Positions 1 through 5,206 of a DNA stretch of 5,206 nucleotides are shown one piece after another. Positions within the stretch are counted from its first letter, which is position 1, and each line of letters begins with the position of its first letter. Under the pieces are notes generated by a model. The model was not told where the DNA came from and ran no database searches. It was given only the letters and a program-made list of their open reading frames with translations. Source of the stretch: Deltaproteobacteria bacterium (GTDB lineage: Bacteria > Bdellovibrionota > UBA1018 > UBA923); contig JACQAW010000267.1 of NCBI GenBank assembly GCA_016194725.1, positions 1 through 5,206 of the forward strand, given 5' to 3'. A program made the translations under genes and the position numbers.

Positions 1-89
1 GTGAACTCCAGCGGCACGATAAAACTGACAGCCAACTGGAACAGGGCAGTTTCAGCCCTTTTCTTCCAGAGGAACTCCACGGTCACTTT
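1..89. other. Left-edge sequence of unknown origin beyond the PseB truncation
   Basis: These bases replace what should be pseB coding sequence. On the minus strand the frame in line with pseB is open after the TAA, and a GTG at 86 could begin VTVEFLWKKRAETALFQ and run off the window. On the plus strand the frame from base 3 is open for 30 codons to a TAA at 93-95 and could be the tail of a gene entering from the left. I recognise neither peptide and cannot choose between them. The edge is too close to tell whether this is a mobile element, a neighbouring gene or a joining error. Confidence 0.3.
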
Positions 90-674
90 TTATAATGTGA
101 TGGGAAGCTCTTTGACGCCCTGTTTGATGAGCCGGCTGAAAAATGGGACGACGGAGCCGCGCGAACCTACGACGTTGCCGTAGCGCGTGACCGCGAAGCG
201 GGTCTTGTGGCCGCCGACGATGTTATTGGCGGCGACGAAAAGCTTGTCAGACACCAGCTTGGTCGCGCCGTAAAGATTGATGGGCTTGGCAGCCTTGTCG
301 GTGGAGAGCGCCATGACTTTCTCAACGCCATTGGCGATTGCCGCCTTGATGACGTTTTCCGCGCCATGCACATTGGTCTTGATGCATTCGGTGGGGTTGT
401 ACTCGGCGGCCGGCACCTGTTTGAGGGCGGCCGCGTGGATGACGTAGTCCACCCCACGCATGGCCTGCGTCAGGCGTTCGGAGTCGCGCACGTCCCCGAT
501 GAAGTAGCGCATCTCTTCGGTGTCATAGACCTGCTGCATCTCGTACTGTTTCAGCTCGTCGCGCGAGTAGATGATGATTCGCTTGCAGTCAAAACGCTCC
601 AGCAGGGTGCGGACGTAGAGCTTGCCGAATGAGCCGGTGCCACCGGTAATAAGGATGGATTTACCATTGAACAT
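90..674 (-). pseudogene. pseB: PseB-like UDP-GlcNAc 4,6-dehydratase (inverting), C-terminally truncated
   Basis: The intact family converts UDP-GlcNAc to a 4-keto-6-deoxy sugar with C5 inversion, the first step toward CMP-pseudaminic acid in the cytoplasm. Seen here: the near-invariant start MFNGKSILITGGTGSFG with the Rossmann GxxGxxG (G11, G14, G17), the SRDELKQ segment (about 37-43), HAAALKQVP (80-88), the STDKAAKPINLYGATK block holding the catalytic D126-K127 and the Y135xxxK139 pair, and RYGNVVGSRGSVVPFF (164-179). The frame then ends at residue 194, right after KELPIT, where relatives continue with a DPRMTRFW-like segment and about 135 more residues of substrate-binding domain. None of the three minus-strand frames restores that segment, so this is loss or replacement of the 3' part rather than a single-base shift. 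The start lies 21 bases after the MBOAT stop; no good Shine-Dalgarno is visible. Identity to the PseB/FlaA1 group is secure from motifs; whether the short product has any activity is doubtful. Confidence 0.85.
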
Positions 675-695
675 GCCGGGGAAATTAGCACACGC

Positions 696-1442
696 TCAGA
701 ATTGAAAATAGAGGAATTTCGACGAAAAATTCATCAAAAGTATGGCTCCGCCCGCCGATATTCCCAAGGCAACCGCGATTGGGGCGCTTAGACCCTCGAG
801 GTCGAACTCCGGCTTCTGGTAGGCCTCTGAAACGAGGCGAATGAAAATCAGACCCAGCGTGACCAGGACGAGCAGCTCAAAATGGGGCCGGGAAAGCAGC
901 TCAAGGCCAAGGCCGTACAGGCCAAAAAGCCTGCCGAACCAGGTCGCGGCATCATGGAAGGTCTGCGCTCTGAAGAACACCCAGCCCAGGCAGACGAGAA
1001 TGAAATTCAGGCCGACTTGCACTGCAACCGGCATTCGGTCCCAGCGCCTGCTCGAGTGGTGGTAGGCGATGAGTAATGCACCGTGATAAAAACCCCAGGC
1101 GGCAAAGGTCCAGCTTGCGCCGTGCCATAGGCCACCCAAAACCATCGTGGCCATCAGATTGAAACTGCGACGGGCCTCGGAGCAGCGGTTCCCGCCCAGA
1201 GTGATGTACAGGTAGTCGCGCAGCCACCGGCTGAGCGTGATGTGCCAGCGCGTCCAAAAATCGCTGGGGTTCACCGCGCGGTACGGGTTGCGAAAGTTCA
1301 AAGGCAGCTCGATTCCGAACAGGCGTCCCAGGCCGATTGCCATGTCCGAGTAGCCGCTGAAATCAAAATAGATCTGTAGAGCATAGGCCAGCAGGGCCGC
1401 CCAGCTCGAAAGCAGCCCCAGACTCGAGATATCGAGGAGCAT
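696..1442 (-). pseudogene. MBOAT (AlgI-type) acyltransferase, C-terminal fragment of a broken gene
   Basis: This is the distal two thirds of a membrane-bound O-acyltransferase. Seen, numbering from the Met at 1442: AYALQIYFDFSGYSDMAIGLG (19-39, the family's hallmark), NFRNPYRAVNPSDFW, RWHITLSRWLRDYLYITLGG (65-84), and VLGGLWHGASW (101-111) carrying the conserved catalytic His (H107). Hydrophobic helices follow, and the C-terminus SSKFLYFQF is typical of complete members, so the 3' end is intact. The frame is open upstream to about 1508. The residues just before the Met, FDRIGNLIDP, match the conserved ADRIGNLIDP-like stretch of the family, so the Met at 1442 is internal, not a true start. The gene's first part lies at 1468-1968 in another frame. 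In intact members this inner-membrane protein takes an acyl group, often acetyl, from the cytoplasmic side and passes it to a periplasmic partner. As broken, the protein would lack its N-terminal helices. Confidence 0.9.
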
Positions 1443-1467
1443 CGGATCGATCAGGTTGCCGATGCGA

Positions 1468-1968
1468 TCAAATGCCAGCCAGTGCTGGGATGAGCTGATT
1501 GTGGCGGGTCAAAGGGCCGGCCACGAGATGGGGAAAAAATGAAACGAAGCCCGCGAATCTGAGAAAACCGCGCTCGGCTTCGCATTCGCTGCGATACACG
1601 TCGATGATGTAGGAAAGGGTTTGAAAGGTATAAAACGAAATGCCCGCGGGCAGGATTACGTTTACCGAAGGCCAAAACAGGCGCGAGTACTTGAAGTACA
1701 TCAGCAAACCCAGGTTTCCCGCGAGCGAAAGATAGAGCCAATGCCTGCGGCTGCGGCCCCGGGCCGCCTGCATTCGCTGGGCGACGAAAAAATCGAGCAC
1801 GGTCGTAAATAGCATCGGAACGAGAAACCAGACATGCCCGGCGAAAGCGTAAAAGACAAAGCTCGTACCCGTAATCCAGCCCAATAGACGCTGGCCTTTG
1901 AGCCAGAGCCCGACAACGAGCACGATCGGAAGAAAGATCAGCAAAAAGTTAAAGGAGTTGAAAAGCAT
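1468..1968 (-). pseudogene. MBOAT (AlgI-type) acyltransferase, N-terminal fragment of a broken gene
   Basis: This 166-residue frame is the start of the same MBOAT gene as the fragment at 696-1442. Seen: the usual beginning MLFNSFNFLLIFLPIVLV (first membrane helix), further helices around 30-63 and 78-92, YFKYSRLFW (91-99), VILPAGISFYTFQTLSYIIDVYR (104-126) and FVSFFPHLVAGPLTRHNQLIPALAGI (141-166), all in family order. The frame then meets TGA. In relatives about 25 residues, including a GL..KK..IA-like segment, separate this point from DRIGN; these are absent in all frames, so the break is an internal deletion whose length is not a multiple of three. The start ATG lies 2 bases after the stop of the SGNH gene, with a GAGG at 1982-1985, about 13 bases upstream, as a weak ribosome site. 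It was evidently the third gene of the legB unit and the natural partner of the SGNH gene before it. Confidence 0.9.
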
Positions 1969-1970
1969 GA

Positions 1971-3170
1971 CTAGTGCATCGCCTCAGCAGGGGCACCGAA
2001 CGACTTCGCGCGCGCCCTGAGATCCGCCAGGGCGCGGGCAGTGCATTCCCGGCCTGGGTGCCAGATGTCGTCATAGTCGGTCAGATCATTGCAGCCGAAC
2101 CGGGTCGAGGGCCGGGGCGGAAGAAATTCCTGGCCATGACGCGCAAAGATCTCAGCAGCGCTTGCTTCAAACTTCGCTTTGAGCGGCCCGTAGCCCAGCT
2201 TTTCGGTAATGCTTTGCACCTTGTCGGGAAATGGCGCGGTAAAGCCCAGTACTCGCACGCCACGTGCGGTGAGCTGCGCCAGAAAGTGATCCAGAATCAG
2301 GAGTTTGCTTTCCGAAACCTCGGTCATATCAACCAACAGTGCCCAATGGCTGTTGGTAACGGCACCATTGAAATATTTCGGATCGTACTCGGACAAATCA
2401 GGTTTGGAGGTCTGTCCTTTCAGATCGTCGAGCAGATACACGCTGCCATCGACCACATTCCAATAACGCCTGCGGCTGAGTTCGGGCGTTGGCGAAAGCG
2501 CACAGCGCCCCGGCACCGGCGATTTTTCCGGCAGGGCAATCGCATGTCTTTCGTTAAGGCTCGCACCACTTGAGAGCAGGATTTGAAAGGAGCGTTGCGT
2601 TGCGGGCAGAGAGAGATACTCGGTCAGAATATGCCAGTCCCGCGCCAGTTCGGTTTCAAAATACTGCGAACCTTTGAGAGCATAGAAACTGGTGATGAGC
2701 TTCGCGACAAGGGGCCGAAGTCCCACACGGGCCGACAGCTTTAACGCGCGGTCCATGAACTTCACCAGCCCCGTCTGGTTGCCGAAGGCATAGAATTCCA
2801 CGCCCAGTAAAACGAATTTCACGCTGGGATAACTCTCCAGATGCCGCGCAAGTCCCAGGTAAGAGTTCAGCGCAAGGCCGCCCAGGCCCAAATTCACGAA
2901 GCTGTCGGAACCGAAAGCCTTGCGATCCACCTTGAAAACCCGGCTGCTGCCCACGACGACATTCCGGGCTTGCCGCGTCGAGATCAGCCAGCTTTTGAAC
3001 GCGATCTGCATTCCTTCGGGCAGGAAGGCCGTATCGATGGCGCAGCTGCCGGCGTTGCCGCCCACGACAGCATCGATGGGCACGTGCCGCAGACCGAACG
3101 GATCAATGGAAAAATTCAATGCGAACAGGCAGAGAAGCGTCGTGCCGAAGCTCGACAGAAAAAGTTTCAT
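1971..3170 (-). CDS. SGNH-hydrolase-like exported protein, partner of the MBOAT acyltransferase (AlgJ/DltD-like role)
   Basis: This 399-residue protein has an N-terminal hydrophobic stretch (about 4-20) that fits an uncleaved anchor or signal peptide, placing it in the periplasm. VVVGSSRVF (71-79) matches the GDSL/SGNH first block, with S76 the likely nucleophile. NLGLGGLALN (93-102) fits the second block. Near the C-terminus, DDIWHPG (367-373) supplies a D368xxH371 pair. The wide spacing between serine and DxxH resembles the DltD/AlgJ-type proteins that work with MBOAT transporters. Known for such pairs: the MBOAT protein exports an acyl group and the SGNH protein transfers it to a glycan. 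Inference: it O-acylates a sugar of this locus. The start ATG overlaps the legB stop as ATGA (3167-3170), so translation is probably coupled; no strong ribosome site precedes it. The MBOAT gene follows after 2 bases. The reading frame shows no damage, although its MBOAT partner is broken. The exact subfamily and acceptor are unknown to me. Confidence 0.75.
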   Translation of the reverse strand: MKLFLSSFGTTLLCLFALNFSIDPFGLRHVPIDAVVGGNAGSCAIDTAFLPEGMQIAFKSWLISTRQARNVVVGSSRVFKVDRKAFGSDSFVNLGLGGLALNSYLGLARHLESYPSVKFVLLGVEFYAFGNQTGLVKFMDRALKLSARVGLRPLVAKLITSFYALKGSQYFETELARDWHILTEYLSLPATQRSFQILLSSGASLNERHAIALPEKSPVPGRCALSPTPELSRRRYWNVVDGSVYLLDDLKGQTSKPDLSEYDPKYFNGAVTNSHWALLVDMTEVSESKLLILDHFLAQLTARGVRVLGFTAPFPDKVQSITEKLGYGPLKAKFEASAAEIFARHGQEFLPPRPSTRFGCNDLTDYDDIWHPGRECTARALADLRARAKSFGAPAEAMH

Positions 3171-4177
3171 TTGTTGTAGATATCGGCCTTGTAACGCACG
3201 AGATTTCCGGGCTTCCGGAACCAGTCCACCGTCGTGGCTATTCCGCGCCTGAGCCCTTCAAGGCTTTCAAATTGCGGCTGCCAATTCAAAAGCTTTCTGG
3301 CTTTGGAGTTGTCGGCCCATAGCCTATCGACCTCGCTCTTTGAGGGGCGCAGGCGCTGGTCATCGGTTTCGATCTCGATCTTTTCGCCCATGATCTCCGC
3401 GATCAGCCGTACCGTATCGCCGATCGAGATTTCGAAACCGCTGCCCAGGTTCAAGATCTCGCCCAGGACCTGCTCGGATTCGGCGGCGGCAATAAAGCCG
3501 CGTACGGTGTCCTCGATATGGCTGAAGTCACGCGTGGGTGTGAGAGCACCCAATTTGATTTTCCGGCTGCCATTCGCAATCTGGGTGACGATCGTGGGAA
3601 TGATCGCGCGCGCCGACTGACGCGGCCCGTAAGTATTGAAGGGGCGCACGATGGCCACGGGGGTTTCGAACGAATAGTAAAAGGAGAGGGCAAGCTGATC
3701 GGCTGCGATTTTAGTCGCTGAATAAGGGGATTGGCCGTGCAGGGGATGCAGCTCTGTTATGGGGACGAACCGCGCGGTGCCGTAGACTTCGCTGGTCGAG
3801 GTGTGAATCACGCGCGTGACCCCCAGTTCGCGGGCTGCTTGCAGCACGTTCAGCGTACCTTTGACGTTGGTGTCCACATAAGCATCGGGCGAATGGTAGG
3901 AATAGGGAATCGCGATAAGCGCCGCCAGATGCAGCACGACATCTCGGCCCTTCATGGCGGCTTTCACCCCGTGGGGGTCTCGAATATCGCCCGCGAAGAT
4001 ATCCAGCGACTTTTTGATCTCGGGTTCGCTTTCGTCCAGCCAGCCCCACGAGTTGAACGAGTTATAGTAAACAAAGGCGCGCACGTCGAAACCCCGGCGT
4101 ACCAGCTCTTCGGTCAGATGCGAGCCAATGAACCCGTCGGCGCCCGTCACGAGAATTTTCTTATTCTTGAGATTCAT
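3167..4177 (-). CDS. legB: NAD-dependent 4,6-dehydratase LegB (legionaminic acid pathway)
   Basis: This is a full-length (336 aa) extended short-chain dehydrogenase/reductase. Seen: KKILVTGADGFIGSHLTE with the NAD-binding GxxGxxG (G12, G15, G18), YYNSFNSWGWLD (37-48), AGDIRDPHGV (62-71), HLAALIAIPYSYHSPDAYVDTN (83-104), the catalytic STSEVYG (127-133; T128-S129-E130), SPYSATK with Y152xxxK156, VRPFNTYGPRQSARA (177-191) and the C-terminal YKADIYNK. NSFNSWGWLD, IPYSYHSP and the YKADIYN-type ending are characteristic of LegB rather than RmlB or GalE. The family turns a nucleotide-GlcNAc (GDP-GlcNAc in Campylobacter, UDP-linked elsewhere) into its 4-keto-6-deoxy form for legionaminic or related bacillosamine-type sugars in the cytoplasm. 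The ATG at 4177 fits the family's usual N-terminus. No Shine-Dalgarno is evident upstream. It is the first gene of the leftward unit; its stop overlaps the SGNH start by 4 bases. The usual next gene, the aminotransferase legC, is not beside it. Confidence 0.93.
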   Translation of the reverse strand: MNLKNKKILVTGADGFIGSHLTEELVRRGFDVRAFVYYNSFNSWGWLDESEPEIKKSLDIFAGDIRDPHGVKAAMKGRDVVLHLAALIAIPYSYHSPDAYVDTNVKGTLNVLQAARELGVTRVIHTSTSEVYGTARFVPITELHPLHGQSPYSATKIAADQLALSFYYSFETPVAIVRPFNTYGPRQSARAIIPTIVTQIANGSRKIKLGALTPTRDFSHIEDTVRGFIAAAESEQVLGEILNLGSGFEISIGDTVRLIAEIMGEKIEIETDDQRLRPSKSEVDRLWADNSKARKLLNWQPQFESLEGLRRGIATTVDWFRKPGNLVRYKADIYNK

Positions 4178-4242
4178 CGAGGATATGAAGTACCGTGTTC
4201 CATGGATTTAAGGCAAGGTCTTTGTAGGAAGGACGACGATTG
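4178..4242. promoter_or_regulatory. Divergent intergenic region between legB and the membrane-protein gene
   Basis: These 65 bases separate two outward-facing starts and must hold, or lie close to, the promoters of both units, unless one lies inside the opposite gene. It is somewhat richer in A and T than its flanks. I see no convincing paired -35/-10 boxes on either strand; TTGAGA at 4167-4172 followed at an 18-base gap by TACCGT is only a weak plus-strand candidate. The role is inferred from gene layout. Confidence 0.4.
4226..4233 (+). promoter_or_regulatory. Ribosome binding site of the membrane-protein gene
   Basis: AGGAAGGA ends 9 bases before the ATG at 4243. It is the clearest Shine-Dalgarno in the window and fixes the start of the plus-strand gene. 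Confidence 0.7.
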
Positions 4243-5206
4243 ATGGCCGCGGAATCCCGACATAAAAACCTCGCGTTTTTGCTGATGCTGATCGTATTTC
4301 TCGCTCTGACCAACAAGTGGATGCATTGGCGGGCCGGCCTCGAATATTTGCAGGCCGTCGATATCTATTCCTACGAAAAAATCGCGGCTGCGGCGCCCCA
4401 CTTCCCGGACGAAAAAATCTTCAGTCATCTTATGCACCGCTTCCTGATTCATTATGCCATCGGATCAGTCAGCAAACTTATCCAGATCCCGTTGCATTAC
4501 TGCTACCGCGGCATCTTTCTGGTTCTCATTGCTTTGAGCCTCGCAGCCGCGCATCGCCTCTTTTCGCGACTGCGCCTTTCTCAGGTTTCATATTGTCTTT
4601 GCATGGCGCTGTTTGTATTGAATCCCTACGTCTTTCGCTATTATGCGATCGTGCCGGGTATGGCTGGCGACCTGCTTTATATCGCCGGATTGGGATGGGC
4701 ATTGGTCGGACTTGTCGGGGGTAACCTGCCTCTGGTTGCCGTCGCGATGATTGTCTCCATCTGCGGGCGCCAGACAGGAGTGCAGTTTTATCCGGGAGTT
4801 GCCTTTTGGATCGTGTTTTCACCGGCATGGATCCAAAAGCTGGGCGCCAGGCGTTGGTCCGTCGTCATTGCGCTTGGGGTGGCGGTTGTCGTCGTTTATT
4901 TCGGCTTGGGTGCCCTGCTCGCCCCCTACTCGGAACATACGGCTTTAGGCAGGATGTTCATGGGAACCCGATCCGTACCGTTGACACCAGAGCTCGTGCT
5001 CGAGCACATCGTGCGAGTGCTGCTGCCGGGAGTAACGACCGCTGGTTTGATTCTGGTGGTCTGGCGCGTGCTTCGGGCACCTTTCGACTTCGAGGCAGGT
5101 GCGGCGCTGACAATGGTGGCTGGAATCATCAGCCAGCCGATGCTTTTCGATCCCATGATCGTGAAGCAAAATGAAGGACGTCTGGGTGCGCTTGGCTTGC
5201 TGCCCC
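4243..5206 (+). CDS. Multi-pass inner-membrane protein, 3' end beyond the window; possible glycan polymerase or GT-C-type glycosyltransferase
   Basis: The frame is open from ATG 4243 to the right edge (321 codons, no stop), with a good ribosome site 9 bases upstream. The protein begins MAAESRHKNLAFLLMLIVF and has about nine or ten hydrophobic stretches, near residues 9-24, 66-80, 88-103, 114-128, 141-158, 161-175, 183-196, 205-228, 262-277 and 284-300. Between the first and second lies a roughly 40-residue polar loop with AVDIYSYEK (38-46). Later features are VLNPYVFRYYA (125-135), ICGRQTGVQFYPG (173-185) and KQNEGRLGALGLLP (308-321). A large first loop, a R-x-T-G helix start and an E-x-R...P motif recall GT-C glycosyltransferases and Wzy-like polymerases, but I see no diagnostic signature, so this function is inference from the neighbourhood. 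It is transcribed away from legB and may start its own unit. Shorter frames on both strands inside it are shadows. Confidence 0.8.
   Translation, partial: MAAESRHKNLAFLLMLIVFLALTNKWMHWRAGLEYLQAVDIYSYEKIAAAAPHFPDEKIFSHLMHRFLIHYAIGSVSKLIQIPLHYCYRGIFLVLIALSLAAAHRLFSRLRLSQVSYCLCMALFVLNPYVFRYYAIVPGMAGDLLYIAGLGWALVGLVGGNLPLVAVAMIVSICGRQTGVQFYPGVAFWIVFSPAWIQKLGARRWSVVIALGVAVVVVYFGLGALLAPYSEHTALGRMFMGTRSVPLTPELVLEHIVRVLLPGVTTAGLILVVWRVLRAPFDFEAGAALTMVAGIISQPMLFDPMIVKQNEGRLGALGLLP

Noticed and set aside
44..65. Possible plus-strand terminator: GGGC/GCCC hairpin followed by TTTTCTT
   Set aside because: The stem is only 4 pairs plus one after a mismatch, with a 3-base loop; too weak to call without knowing whether a plus-strand gene comes from the left.
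1..183. 60-codon plus-strand frame starting with GTG at base 1
   Set aside because: Its second half is antisense to pseB and the start simply coincides with the window edge.
207..632. 141-codon plus-strand frame
   Set aside because: It lies antisense to the PseB-like gene, whose minus-strand motifs are unmistakable; the frame is a by-product of GC-rich codon use.
1440..1510. Programmed ribosomal frameshift in the MBOAT gene
   Set aside because: There is no slippery heptamer at the joint and conserved residues are missing, which a frameshift alone would not explain.
1451..1741. 96-codon minus-strand frame across the MBOAT break
   Set aside because: It is the third frame of the strand and shows no MBOAT motif; it does not bridge the two fragments.
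1974..2573. 199-codon plus-strand frame
   Set aside because: It is antisense to the SGNH gene and has a low-information, Arg/Gly-rich composition with no recognisable motif.
3731..4243. 170-codon plus-strand frame ending at the start of the membrane-protein gene
   Set aside because: It is antisense to the clear LegB coding sequence.
4174..4452. 92-codon minus-strand frame upstream of legB
   Set aside because: Most of it lies antisense to the membrane-protein gene, which has a strong ribosome site and long hydrophobic frame; only its last codons fall in the intergenic gap.
4526..5174. Several 65-135 codon frames on both strands inside the membrane-protein gene
   Set aside because: They are out of frame with the 321-codon hydrophobic frame and have Arg/Ser-rich shadow composition.

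Overview
The window looks like part of a surface-polysaccharide (O-antigen, capsule or flagellin-glycan) locus from a moderately GC-rich Gram-negative bacterium. Two nonulosonic-acid-type sugar dehydratases (LegB-like and PseB-like) and an MBOAT/SGNH acyl-transfer pair of the AlgI/AlgJ type point to an inner membrane-periplasm system. I cannot name the genus from this sequence.

Layout. Four genes lie on the minus strand and read leftward from about 4177 as one compact unit: legB (3167-4177), an SGNH-hydrolase-like secreted protein (1971-3170, sharing an ATGA overlap with legB), an MBOAT acyltransferase starting 2 bases further on (1968 down to 696), and a PseB-like UDP-GlcNAc 4,6-dehydratase (674 down to 90). 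Diverging from legB across a 65-base gap is a plus-strand multi-pass membrane protein that starts at 4243 and runs off the right edge. It is open for about 321 codons without a stop. Essentially everything is coding; the first ~90 bases hold no recognisable gene.

How the parts would work together. LegB and PseB each start a pathway to an activated nonulosonic acid (legionaminic-type and pseudaminic-type). The MBOAT protein would move an acyl group across the inner membrane and the SGNH partner would place it on a periplasmic glycan. The divergent membrane protein may be a polymerase or GT-C-type glycosyltransferase, but its family is not certain.

The main surprise is that the two operon-distal genes are both broken. 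The MBOAT gene has lost roughly 25 codons in its middle and changes frame there. The PseB-like gene stops after 194 residues, just after the usual KELPIT segment, and no frame carries the missing C-terminal ~135 residues. The two proximal genes look intact. This is either real decay or rearrangement at the end of a glycan operon, or an assembly fault; reads across 80-110 and 1440-1510 would decide. I found no RNA genes, CRISPR arrays or complete insertion sequences.
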